Shown one piece after another: positions 15,582 to 23,567 of a DNA stretch of 57,989 nucleotides. The stretch is taken from contig JAFYWX010000011.1 in assembly GCA_017546445.1 (NCBI GenBank), positions 1-57,989 of the forward strand. Reading direction: 5' to 3'. The DNA comes from Akkermansia sp. (GTDB taxonomy: Bacteria; Verrucomicrobiota; Verrucomicrobiia; Verrucomicrobiales; Akkermansiaceae). Both the position numbers and the translations under genes were made by a program. Position 1 is the stretch's first letter; the number at the start of each line of letters is the position of its first letter. The notes beneath the pieces were generated by a model. That model had not been told where the DNA came from. It did no database searches and was given only the letters and a program-made list of their open reading frames with translations.

Positions 15582-17912
15582 TTACTTCTTGCTCTTCGTG
15601 TTGTTCTGTTTATTCAGCTGCTCGCGCACCTTTGTGGCGTGGGTTGTGTGCTTGCTGCCGGTGATTTTGACATTGTTATTTGCATCGATGTAGATGCCCG
15701 CATCCTTGCCGGTGATGATGTGGGTGTTGAGAGCATCACCCAGGGTGACGCGCTGCCCGGTGAGCACCTTGTTGCCAGTGGCCGCATCGATGGTGAGTAA
15801 ATCACCCGTTGCACGGATAAGGCGCCCGGTGTTGTCCTTGCCTGCCACGGCTACGTTTCCAGAGGCTGTGGCATACTTCAGGGTGCCCATCTGGTTATCC
15901 TTTTTCCCGGATTCAGTATCCATTTCCAGGCGCACCGGGCCGGTGCATTGCATGGAACCTTGCTCGGTGCGCAGGGTGCAGCCTTCCTGGGTGGTGGCCT
16001 CGCGGATGCCGTTGTAATCAAACCGGAGTCCGGTCAGCCCGGTCATGCGGGGCTTTTGTTCCGCGGCGGGTTCGCTCGGGGAGGATAGCATGGCGCTCAG
16101 GCTGCCATTGGTGGTGAGGATTGCTGTGGGGCTATGCAGTTCTGTGGAGCTGCCGGTTTCCAGTCGGTTCTCGGCGCGGATAAGGCGCACATAGTCCTTG
16201 CACCTGGCCTTGGTGGTTCCTTCCTCATTCGCCATGGTGGTGGAGATATGCTCACCGCTGAGCAGCATATCGCCATTGGCTTGAATCTGGATGGTGGCAG
16301 CAGTGCCGGCAGCGGGAAGTGCCTCGATGCGGCTGGATTCATGCTGGGCAATGAGCGGCTTGTCCACCTCGCCTTGCAGAAGAGTCTCGCCTGTAAGCAT
16401 GTCTGTCTCGACGCTCTGGGCTTTCAGTTCGCTGATGCATTTTCTGGTGCCGGGCTCATAACGGTGGGCTATGACATTGCCGGTGGCTCGTGCTCGGGAA
16501 ATCTCCCCGAAACGGGCAATGGCCAGATTCGGCATGCCGGCTTTACGGCCTTTCGGTTCATCTGCTCCTTCCTTCGGGGTGAGTACCAGATGAGCCGGGC
16601 CGGTGCAGCTGAAATCAGATTCGGCATCTGCCAGAGAGAGTCCCTTTTCGGTGGAAATGGTACCCAGTTCTGCGCGGAAGATGACAAGAGCGTGAGCCTT
16701 GAAGGTGCCCTTGATGAGCTGGCCCGGCTTATCGCCTTCGCGTTCATAGGTGCCGTGGATATCTGTGCCGCGTAATTCAATGTCGCCGTTGGCCAGCAGG
16801 TGCAGGCCTTCGTCAGAGTAAACATCATATCCGCCGTAGCTCAGGCGGCACTTGGTGCCCAGCAGTGAACATTCGCCTGTTCTGCCATTGTAGCTCAGGC
16901 TATCGCCCTCGGCGCGCAAAGCCTGGCGGCCTTCTGTGGCAGCGCCGGTCATCACCACATTGCCCCTGGCTGTCGCGGTATTGATGCCATCGAACCGCAG
17001 TCCGGTAAACTGGCTCATGAATCCCTTGCCCTGTGCCGCCTGGGTGGCAGAGGGAACCAGCACTACGCAGAGTTCGTTGGTGCAGCTCAGCGTGCCGTCC
17101 GGATGGGTGAACTCGGTATTGCCGGGTGCGTGAAGTGTGTGTGTGGCGGCGTTGTAGAATACAAGGCCACCGGTGGATTTGAGTTTGGTGACAGAGCCTT
17201 CCTTATCGACCATGCACAGGTCGACCAGCGCGCCTTCCATCATGATATTGCCCTGCGGATCCGCCAGGATGCGGGCTGGTGCATTGGCTTTCGGGGTGAT
17301 GCGGACAAGATTTTTTCCTTGCTGCAGCAGAATTTCCTGTCCGCCCGCGGGGGAATAAAGGAAAATGTTATTATTAACGCTATCTGCAACCGCGCAGTGC
17401 GTATTGATGAGTGCCGGTTCCTCCTGCGGGGCAGGAACCTTTTTCACCTGGACAGTAGCCGTTGCCGGAATCTTTGCCGCAGGTTTTGTTGCCGGTGTCT
17501 TGGCGGCGGGGACGGTCTGGGCCGGGGCAGGCGAGCTGGCCTTGGGCTTTTCCTGCTCCTTGCCCATGAGCTCCTGCATGTAAATATGCAGCTGGCTGCT
17601 GGCATTGATGTTGACGCGGGAGTCTCTCAGCCGTACATTGCCCAGGTATACCAAGGTGGAATCGGCCGTGTTGAAAAACAGCCCCTTATCTGCCACGGCT
17701 ACGGTATCCTCTGTCTCCGGAATTTCTGCGCTTTCTGTGGCGGGGGCCTGCAGGTCTACGCCCAGGGCGGTCAGTTCTGCCTCTATCTGGGTGAAGCTCT
17801 GCTGCCATGTTTCTGCCGTTTTGCAGGAATTGGCGTAGTTGGCTGCGTAATCACTGGCGGCAGCTGTGAATACCGGAATGGAAAGTGCTGCAATGATGGC
17901 GGCTTTCGTCAT
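15582..17912 (-). CDS. very large LptA/OstA-like LPS transport protein
   Basis: LptA-type proteins form the periplasmic bridge for lipopolysaccharide. The 776-residue protein has an N-terminal export signal (ending near ATAAASD), a Pro/Ala/Lys-rich linker at about 125-170 and then long stretches of OstA-like beta-jellyroll repeats (patterns such as TARGNVVMTG, RALRAEGDSLSYNGRTGE, EISRARATGNVIAHR, ATASGNVAVAGK). An ordinary LptA has about 180 residues, so this protein could supply several bridge units in one chain. It overlaps the LptC-like gene by four bases and precedes lptB. LptD is less likely because no membrane barrel is seen. The assignment rests on position plus repeat style. Confidence 0.82.
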   Translation of the reverse strand: MTKAAIIAALSIPVFTAAASDYAANYANSCKTAETWQQSFTQIEAELTALGVDLQAPATESAEIPETEDTVAVADKGLFFNTADSTLVYLGNVRLRDSRVNINASSQLHIYMQELMGKEQEKPKASSPAPAQTVPAAKTPATKPAAKIPATATVQVKKVPAPQEEPALINTHCAVADSVNNNIFLYSPAGGQEILLQQGKNLVRITPKANAPARILADPQGNIMMEGALVDLCMVDKEGSVTKLKSTGGLVFYNAATHTLHAPGNTEFTHPDGTLSCTNELCVVLVPSATQAAQGKGFMSQFTGLRFDGINTATARGNVVMTGAATEGRQALRAEGDSLSYNGRTGECSLLGTKCRLSYGGYDVYSDEGLHLLANGDIELRGTDIHGTYEREGDKPGQLIKGTFKAHALVIFRAELGTISTEKGLSLADAESDFSCTGPAHLVLTPKEGADEPKGRKAGMPNLAIARFGEISRARATGNVIAHRYEPGTRKCISELKAQSVETDMLTGETLLQGEVDKPLIAQHESSRIEALPAAGTAATIQIQANGDMLLSGEHISTTMANEEGTTKARCKDYVRLIRAENRLETGSSTELHSPTAILTTNGSLSAMLSSPSEPAAEQKPRMTGLTGLRFDYNGIREATTQEGCTLRTEQGSMQCTGPVRLEMDTESGKKDNQMGTLKYATASGNVAVAGKDNTGRLIRATGDLLTIDAATGNKVLTGQRVTLGDALNTHIITGKDAGIYIDANNNVKITGSKHTTHATKVREQLNKQNNTKSKK

Positions 17913-18385
17913 TTCTTTTCGTCTTTCTTCTCGTTGAAGAGTTTTGCAGAAACTGTCGTTACGACCGGGCCGTGAAGGAATCCCTTGTTTGTAACAGTGC
18001 TGAAGATGACACCGTTGCCCTTAGCGGAGAATCTCGGGTCGCTCACTTGAGCAGTACCCGTGGTTTTTGCTACCTTGGTAGAGAAGTTGTAGGTGACATC
18101 CCCGGCCTTGACATCGGTCTGCGTCTGATCCGTCCCGTAGAGAGAGGCCGTCAGATTTTCGAGTACAACGGTCTTGCGGTTCTTGACAATGAGCTTATCC
18201 GCCAGTAACAGGGAGCTGACGCGGTGGTTCTCATAGCGGGGAATAGAAATACCCTCGACCACGGTTCCGGCCGGCAGGAACTGCAGTGCGGGGAATTCGT
18301 CCTCCACTACAGCATCCGTGCGCTGCTGCCCCCAGCAGTGCAGGGGCAGCAGCAGCAGAGAAAGGAGTGTTAATGCTTTTCTCAT
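17909..18385 (-). CDS. LptC/OstA-like periplasmic protein
   Basis: The 158-residue protein has a cleavable signal peptide (LLSLLLLPLHCWGQQ), then a short beta-rich domain (VEGISIPRYENHRVSSLLLADKLIVKNRKTVVLENLTASLY) like the first strands of LptC or LptA. It ends in a Lys-rich tail. LptC normally keeps an N-terminal membrane anchor, so this exported version is unusual; alternatively it is a small LptA. Its start codon directly abuts the kdsA stop, and its stop overlaps the LptA-like start. Confidence 0.75.
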   Translation of the reverse strand: MRKALTLLSLLLLPLHCWGQQRTDAVVEDEFPALQFLPAGTVVEGISIPRYENHRVSSLLLADKLIVKNRKTVVLENLTASLYGTDQTQTDVKAGDVTYNFSTKVAKTTGTAQVSDPRFSAKGNGVIFSTVTNKGFLHGPVVTTVSAKLFNEKKDEKK

Positions 18386-19210
18386 TTAGATGGTGGCCAT
18401 CTGCTGGTAGGCCTTGCGTACCAGCATGAGGTTGCTGAGAATCTTTTCGAGGTCCTTGAGGTACACCTGGTTGGGACCATCGCTCATGGCGTGGTCGGGA
18501 TCCTTGTGTACTTCCATGAACACACCGTCGATACCCATGGTCATGGCGGCGTTGGCCAGCACGGGGGCCAGCTCTCGGTCGCCACCAGTGGCGCCACCGA
18601 GACCACCCGGACGCTGCACGGAGTGCGTGGCATCGAATACCACGGGGCAGCCGAACTGCTTCATCCAGTACATGCCGCGCATGTCAACGATGAGGTTGTT
18701 GTAACCGAAGGATGTGCCGCGCTCGCAGAGCATGTACTTATCGCAGCCGAAGGCCTCCATTTTTTCGCAGATGTTCTTGCAGTCCCAGGGAGCCAGGAAC
18801 TGGCCCTTCTTGATGTTCACGGGGCGGCCGGTCTTGGCACAGGCTTCCAGCAGGTCGCTCTGGCGGCTCAGGAAGGCGGGCACCTGGAGCAGGTCTACAA
18901 ACTGGGCGGCGTATTCAGCCTGCTGCTCGGTGTGCACGTCGGTCACCACGGGGCACTGAAGCTCCTTGCCGATTTCGGAGAGGATGCGGCAGCCTTCCTC
19001 GATGCCGGGGCCGCGGAAGCTCTTCACGCTGGTGCGGTTTGCCTTGTCGTAGGAGGCCTTGAAGATGAACTGCACGCCGAGCTTAGTGCAAATCTCCTTG
19101 ATGGCGGTTGCCATTTCCCAGGCAAAGGCTTCGTTTTCAAGAGAGCAGGGCCCGAGCAGGAAGAAAGGTTCCTGCCCGCCGATGACTACGTTCTGAATGT
19201 TGAAGGACAT
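18386..19210 (-). CDS. kdsA: 3-deoxy-8-phosphooctulonate synthase
   Basis: It condenses arabinose-5-phosphate and phosphoenolpyruvate to Kdo-8-phosphate, the core sugar precursor of lipopolysaccharide. Starting at MSFNIQNVVIGG gives 274 residues, the usual size. FLLGPCSLENE, FKASYDKANRTS, the SFRGPG loop, VTDVHTEQQ, LSRQSDLLEA, FDATHSVQRPGG and the C-terminal MEVHKDPD are all present. A longer reading (start 19246) would run back through the promoter region. It is first in the kdsA-Lpt operon, joining LPS synthesis and export. Confidence 0.96.
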   Translation of the reverse strand: MSFNIQNVVIGGQEPFFLLGPCSLENEAFAWEMATAIKEICTKLGVQFIFKASYDKANRTSVKSFRGPGIEEGCRILSEIGKELQCPVVTDVHTEQQAEYAAQFVDLLQVPAFLSRQSDLLEACAKTGRPVNIKKGQFLAPWDCKNICEKMEAFGCDKYMLCERGTSFGYNNLIVDMRGMYWMKQFGCPVVFDATHSVQRPGGLGGATGGDRELAPVLANAAMTMGIDGVFMEVHKDPDHAMSDGPNQVYLKDLEKILSNLMLVRKAYQQMATI

Positions 19211-19234
19211 GGTAAAAGTTGTTTCGATGGGAAC

Positions 19235-19263
19235 ATTATGCCCCAAGCGTCCTGTGAAGTCAA
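19235..19263 (-). promoter_or_regulatory. promoter of kdsA-lpt operon
   Basis: On the minus strand, TTGACT and CATAAT are 17 bases apart, giving a leader of roughly 17 bases. Confidence 0.6.
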
Positions 19264-19325
19264 TGAGATTTCGCTTTGTTGAGCTGCAAAAATACCGGAT
19301 TCTCGTCCCGCGCGCGATTTTGGGC

Positions 19326-19354
19326 TTGCTTTTTAGGCAGGAACATTGTACCTT
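19326..19354 (+). promoter_or_regulatory. promoter of purH
   Basis: TTGCTT and TACCTT are 17 bases apart, about 35 bases before the start codon. It is divergent from the kdsA promoter. Confidence 0.45.
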
Positions 19355-19389
19355 ACGCCGCCGCTTTCGCGGAGCAACCAGAATTTATC

Positions 19390-20946
19390 ATGGAAACAAC
19401 ACGAATTCAGCGCGCCCTGCTTTCCGTATCGGACAAGACCGGGCTTGATAAGTTTGCCAAGGGCCTTGTAGCCCAGAATGTTCAGCTTATTTCCACGGGT
19501 GGCACCTGCCGCTACCTGCAGGAACTGGGCCTGCCGGTAACTGAGATTTCTGACTACACGGGCGCTCCTGAGCTGTTCGACGGTCGCGTGAAGACCCTGC
19601 ATCCCAAGGTGCACGGTGGTCTGCTTCAGCGCCGTGACCTGGAGGAACACCAGCAGCAGGCCAAGGATAACAATATCCCCACCATCGACCTGGTGTGCGT
19701 GAACCTGTATCCCTTTGAAGAGACTGTGGCTAAGGAAGGTGTGACCCTGGCAGAGGCTATCGAGAAGATTGACATCGGTGGCCCCTCCATGCTGCGCTCT
19801 GCTGCCAAGAACTACTCCTCTGTGACGGTTGTTTCCGACCCCGCCGACTACGATACCGTGCTGGAGGAAATGGAAAACCACCAGGGCAACACCACGCTGA
19901 AGACCCGCGAGAAGCTGGCTGTGAAGGTGTTCATGCGCACCTCTGCTTACGATACCGCTATCTCCAACTACCTGGGTCACCGCGCCGAGGATAGCACCAA
20001 GAACAACTTTACGGTGTCTCTGCCCTTCAACCAGACCCTGCGTTATGGTGATAACCCCCACCAGCCCAGCGTGATGTATGGTAACTTTGATTCCATCTTC
20101 ACCCAGCTGCAGGGTAAGGAACTCTCCTACACCAACATTCTGGACCTGGATGCCGCTGCTTCCCTCATCATGAACTTCCGCCGCCCCACGGTGGCTATTC
20201 TGAAGCACACCAACCCCTGTGGTGTAGGTCAGGATGATGAAGATCTGGTAGAGGCCTGGAAGCGCGCTTACCAGACTGATACTCAGGCACCCTTCGGCGG
20301 TGTTATCGTGATGAACCGCCCCATGACTGAGGCTCTGGCTCGCATCGTGGGTGCTATCTTCACGGACGTTATCATTGCTCCGGATTTCGAGCCTGAGGCT
20401 CGCGCTATCCTTACTAAGAAGAAGAACTGCCGCATCATGCGCATCGATATGGATGCCTGGCGTGAGTTCTGCAAGGTGCCCATGGTTCGCACGGCTCCCG
20501 GCGGTCTCATGACCGTGAAGCGTGACGACGAGGTGATGGGCCTGGATAACCTGGAAGCCAAGGTGGTGACCAAGCGTGTTCCCACGGCTGAGGAGCTGGA
20601 GGCCATGCGCTTTGCCTGGCGCGTCTGCAAGCAGGTGCACTCCAACGCCATCGTGTTCACCAACAAGAATGGCACCCTGGGTATCGGCGCCGGCCAGATG
20701 AGCCGCGTGGACTCCGCCAAGATTGCCGTGTGGAAGGCCGGTCAGGCCGGGCTCGACCTCAAGGGCAGCGTCATCGCTTCCGATGGTCTGTTCCCCTTCG
20801 CTGACGGTCTGCAGACCGCTATCGATGCCGGTGCTACCGCCTGCATTCAGCCGGGTGGCTCCATCCGCGACGAAGAGGTGATTGCCGCTGCTGATGCCGC
20901 TGGTATCGCCATGGTGTTCACCGGTGCCCGCCACTTCCTGCACTAA
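19390..20946 (+). CDS. purH: bifunctional AICAR formyltransferase / IMP cyclohydrolase
   Basis: It catalyses the last two steps of purine synthesis to IMP. The 518-residue length is normal. The N-terminal cyclohydrolase domain shows [26 protein letters not shown] and the [14 protein letters not shown] loop. The transformylase domain has [11 protein letters not shown] (catalytic Lys-His), [13 protein letters not shown] and [13 protein letters not shown] at 19390 was chosen because the conserved sequence begins there ([18 protein letters not shown]). The gene stands alone, with its own promoter and terminator, and is very rich in conserved, optimised codons. Confidence 0.97.
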   Translation: METTRIQRALLSVSDKTGLDKFAKGLVAQNVQLISTGGTCRYLQELGLPVTEISDYTGAPELFDGRVKTLHPKVHGGLLQRRDLEEHQQQAKDNNIPTIDLVCVNLYPFEETVAKEGVTLAEAIEKIDIGGPSMLRSAAKNYSSVTVVSDPADYDTVLEEMENHQGNTTLKTREKLAVKVFMRTSAYDTAISNYLGHRAEDSTKNNFTVSLPFNQTLRYGDNPHQPSVMYGNFDSIFTQLQGKELSYTNILDLDAAASLIMNFRRPTVAILKHTNPCGVGQDDEDLVEAWKRAYQTDTQAPFGGVIVMNRPMTEALARIVGAIFTDVIIAPDFEPEARAILTKKKNCRIMRIDMDAWREFCKVPMVRTAPGGLMTVKRDDEVMGLDNLEAKVVTKRVPTAEELEAMRFAWRVCKQVHSNAIVFTNKNGTLGIGAGQMSRVDSAKIAVWKAGQAGLDLKGSVIASDGLFPFADGLQTAIDAGATACIQPGGSIRDEEVIAAADAAGIAMVFTGARHFLH

Positions 20947-20960
20947 AGCAGCAGATTTCA

Positions 20961-21002
20961 GAATCCCCGGTTCTGCAAAGAGCAGGGCCGGGGTTCTTTT
21001 TT
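20961..21002 (+). terminator. terminator of purH
   Basis: GAATCCCCGG pairs with CCGGGGTTC across a 17-base loop region, followed by seven T. Confidence 0.8.
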
Positions 21003-21036
21003 CAACCGTTTTCTTCACTTGTAACTCTTACTTTTT

Positions 21037-21777
21037 ATGCATCTCGGTGTAAATATTGACCACGTGGCAACCCTGCGCCAGGCCCGCTATGCCACCATGC
21101 TCGACTCTCACAACGTGGAGCCCGATATCGTGGCCGCTGCCAAGGCTGCTCAGGAGGGCGGCGCTGATTCCATTACCCTCCATGTGCGCGAGGACCGTCG
21201 CCATATGCAAGATGAGGATGCCTTTGCCGTGCGCCGCCAGGTGAACCTGCCGCTGAATCTGGAAATGGGTGCCACCCCGGCCATGCTGGAGTTTGCCCTG
21301 CGCCTCAAGCCGGACTTTGTGTGCCTGGTGCCGGAGCGCCGTGAGGAAATTACCACAGAGGGCGGTCTGGATGTGGCCGGCCACATGGAGGAGCTTCGCC
21401 CGCTGGTGGCTGCTCTGCTGGAAAACGGCAGCAAGGTGAGCATGTTCATTGACCCCGATGCAGAGCAGGTGCGCGCCAGCGCTGCTGTGGGTGCCCCCAT
21501 GATTGAGCTGCACACCGGCCGCTTTGCCAACACGCTGGGCGAGGAACGCGCTGCGGAGACTGCCCGCCTCGTGGCGGCTGCTGAGCTGGCTCATTCCCTG
21601 GGTATCGAGGTGCACGCCGGGCACGGCATTCAGGTGGCTAATCTGGCCGATTTGTCCGTGGTGCCTCACCTCACTGAGCTGAACATCGGCCACACCATTA
21701 TCTGCCGTGCGGTCTTTGTCGGCCTCACAGAGGCTGTTCGGGAGATGAAAACGGCGGTGGAAATGCATAAATGGTAA
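21037..21777 (+). CDS. pdxJ: pyridoxine 5'-phosphate synthase
   Basis: It closes the pyridine ring in the DXP-dependent vitamin B6 pathway. The 246 residues match the family (about 240). The N-terminal LGVNIDHVATLRQAR, GADSITLHVREDRRHMQD, LNLEMGATPAML, CLVPERREEITTEGGLDV and HAGHGI are diagnostic. There is no Shine-Dalgarno and no clear promoter; it starts only 34 bases after the purH terminator. Confidence 0.96.
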   Translation: MHLGVNIDHVATLRQARYATMLDSHNVEPDIVAAAKAAQEGGADSITLHVREDRRHMQDEDAFAVRRQVNLPLNLEMGATPAMLEFALRLKPDFVCLVPERREEITTEGGLDVAGHMEELRPLVAALLENGSKVSMFIDPDAEQVRASAAVGAPMIELHTGRFANTLGEERAAETARLVAAAELAHSLGIEVHAGHGIQVANLADLSVVPHLTELNIGHTIICRAVFVGLTEAVREMKTAVEMHKW

Positions 21778-21798
21778 AATAATTCCAGAATTTAACGG

Positions 21799-21838
21799 AA
21801 TCCGGCAAGGTCTTCAGGATTTTGCCGGATTTTTTTTA
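21799..21838 (+). terminator. terminator of pdxJ
   Basis: AATCCGGCAA pairs with TTGCCGGATT and is followed by a run of T. Confidence 0.88.
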
Positions 21839-21868
21839 CCCTTTGGTGATAGATTGAAGCGTTTTATC

Positions 21869-21896
21869 TTGCAATGGGTGGGGGACATGGTATCAT
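21869..21896 (+). promoter_or_regulatory. promoter of HU gene, leaderless type
   Basis: TTGCAA and TATCAT are 16 bases apart. The start codon at 21905 follows eight bases after the -10 box. Confidence 0.6.
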
Positions 21897-21904
21897 GGAA
21901 CTCT

Positions 21905-22219
21905 ATGAATAAAACTCAACTTGTTGACTGCATTCAGGCTAAGCTCGGTGAAGGTGCAACCAAGAAGTGTGCGGAGATTGCGCTCAATGCTGTTCTCAGC
22001 GCCATCACGGATGCTGTAGCCACCGACAAGGTTCAGCTGGTCGGTTTCGGCACCTTCGAGATGAAGACTCGCGCTGCTCGCACGGGCCGGAATCCGCAGA
22101 CAGGTGCTGCTATGGAGATTGCAGCCTCCAGGACTCTCTCTTTCAAGCCTTCCTCTACTTTCAAGTCTGCGGTTCCCGCCAAGAAGACTTGCAAGAAGGG
22201 CGGATGCAAGAAGAAGTAA
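21905..22219 (+). CDS. HU/IHF-family DNA-binding protein with Lys/Cys tail
   Basis: This is a nucleoid protein that bends DNA. The 104-residue protein starts MNKTQLVDCIQAKLG and carries the HU arm motif VQLVGFGTFEMKTRAARTGRNPQTGAAMEI. After the normal HU end (about residue 88) there is a tail of Lys, Cys and Gly (KKTCKKGGCKKK) that ordinary HU lacks. The start follows the promoter at 21869-21896; an upstream in-frame ATG at 21854 precedes that promoter. It has its own strong terminator. Confidence 0.93.
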   Translation: MNKTQLVDCIQAKLGEGATKKCAEIALNAVLSAITDAVATDKVQLVGFGTFEMKTRAARTGRNPQTGAAMEIAASRTLSFKPSSTFKSAVPAKKTCKKGGCKKK

Positions 22220-22244
22220 TTACCCTAGGCTTGCCTTTCTTTCA

Positions 22245-22287
22245 GTCCCGCTCCCGGGGGTAGCCCCGGGCTGCGGGCCTTTTTATT
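22245..22287 (+). terminator. terminator of HU gene
   Basis: A nested stem with outer CCCGC and GCGGG around inner CCCGGGG and CCCCGGG is followed by TTTTTATT. Confidence 0.85.
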
Positions 22288-22323
22288 CATAAAATCTGGG
22301 TGTCTGTTGCTCCGGGCGGGACT

Positions 22324-22353
22324 TTTGGATTTACAACGCGCGCGCAATATGAT
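22324..22353 (+). promoter_or_regulatory. promoter of galK operon
   Basis: TTTGGA and TATGAT are 18 bases apart. The leader would be about seven bases. Confidence 0.5.
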
Positions 22354-22366
22354 AAACATATTGCGC
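22342..22366. promoter_or_regulatory. 25-base perfect palindrome over galK promoter, candidate operator
   Basis: Arms GCGCAATATG (22342-22351) and CATATTGCGC (22357-22366) flank ATAAA with no mismatch. The site covers the -10 box and the predicted start, and ends one base before the galK ATG. A repressor dimer bound here would block transcription. Expected control is by galactose or a derivative, but no regulator gene is adjacent. Confidence 0.7.
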
Positions 22367-22367
22367 T

Positions 22368-23546
22368 ATGGACTTAGAGCAACGCGAAATAAGTGCAGAA
22401 ACGATTTCCCCGTACTTTGAGCAGTACTTCGGACACAAGCCCACGGTTGTCGCCGCCTCCCCCGGCCGCGTGAACCTTATCGGTGAGCATACCGATTACA
22501 ACAATGGCTTTGTGCTGCCGATGGCTCTCAATAACATCAACGTCATTGCTGTCGCCCCGTCTCCCACCGGCAAGCACCGCTGGATTGGCGCTCTGGGCGA
22601 GACTATGATTGAGATTGACCCGGCTGATGTAACCAAGCCCGGTGATCCCTTCTGGAGCAATTATGTGCGTGGCGTTATCTGCATGCTGGAGCGTCGTGGC
22701 ATCAAGGTGCCCGCCGTGGATATGCTGATTGATTCCAACGTGCCTCGTGGTGGCGGCCTGTCTTCCAGTGCCGCTTTTGAGGTGTCCGCCTGCACGGCGC
22801 TGGCTGCCCTTTGCGGTGCAGAAGTGACGCCCACGGAGCGCGCTCTCATCGGCCAGGCAACGGAACATGAGTTCGTGAACGTGCCCTGTGGCATCATGGA
22901 CCAGTTCATCTCTGCCAACGGTCGCAAGGATCACGCCCTCATGCTGGACTGCAAGGACCTCTCCTACAAGCTCATCCCCATGGTGGACCCCGCCGTGAGC
23001 GTGCTGGTGATTGACTCTGCCGTGAAGCACTCTCTGGCCGATGGTGGCTATGCCGCCCGCCGCAAGAACTGTGAGGACGCCTGCGCTATTCTGGGTGTTC
23101 CCTCCCTGCGCGAGGCTACTCTGGAGATGCTGGAAGAGAAGAAGACCGAGCTGGGCGACCTGTGCTACCGCCGCGCCCGCCACGTCATCGGCGAGAACCT
23201 GCGCGTAGCCGCCTTTGCTGATGCTGTGCAGAAGGCCGATTGGGACACCGCCGGTGTGGCCATGCGCGCCTCTCACGCCTCCCTGAAGGATGACTTCGAG
23301 GTATCCTGCGGCGAGGTGGACACCCTGGTTTCCCTGGCAGATACCATTCCCTCCGCTTCCGCTGTATACGGCGCCCGCATGACGGGTGGCGGTTTCGGCG
23401 GCTGCATCGTGGCTCTCGTGAAGAGCGAGGCTGTGCAGCAGGTGGCAGAGGAGATGATTGAGGCCTACCGCAATGCTCTGGGCATTGAGACCGATTATCT
23501 CATCACCCGACCGGGTGAGGGTGCTCGTGTGCTCTATCAGGCTTAA
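22368..23546 (+). CDS. galK: galactokinase
   Basis: It phosphorylates galactose, the first Leloir pathway step. The 392-residue GHMP kinase has the galactokinase signature GRVNLIGEHTDYNNGFVLPM (about 32-51), the ATP loop PRGGGLSSSAAFEVS, CGIMDQFIS (with the catalytic Asp) and the C-terminal MTGGGFGGCIVAL. It is followed after 21 bases by a sodium/sugar symporter, so the pair forms a galactose uptake and use operon. Galactose is a major mucin sugar. The start codon directly follows the operator palindrome. Confidence 0.96.
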   Translation: MDLEQREISAETISPYFEQYFGHKPTVVAASPGRVNLIGEHTDYNNGFVLPMALNNINVIAVAPSPTGKHRWIGALGETMIEIDPADVTKPGDPFWSNYVRGVICMLERRGIKVPAVDMLIDSNVPRGGGLSSSAAFEVSACTALAALCGAEVTPTERALIGQATEHEFVNVPCGIMDQFISANGRKDHALMLDCKDLSYKLIPMVDPAVSVLVIDSAVKHSLADGGYAARRKNCEDACAILGVPSLREATLEMLEEKKTELGDLCYRRARHVIGENLRVAAFADAVQKADWDTAGVAMRASHASLKDDFEVSCGEVDTLVSLADTIPSASAVYGARMTGGGFGGCIVALVKSEAVQQVAEEMIEAYRNALGIETDYLITRPGEGARVLYQA

Positions 23547-23567
23547 TTTCTTAACTTAGTGAATCTT

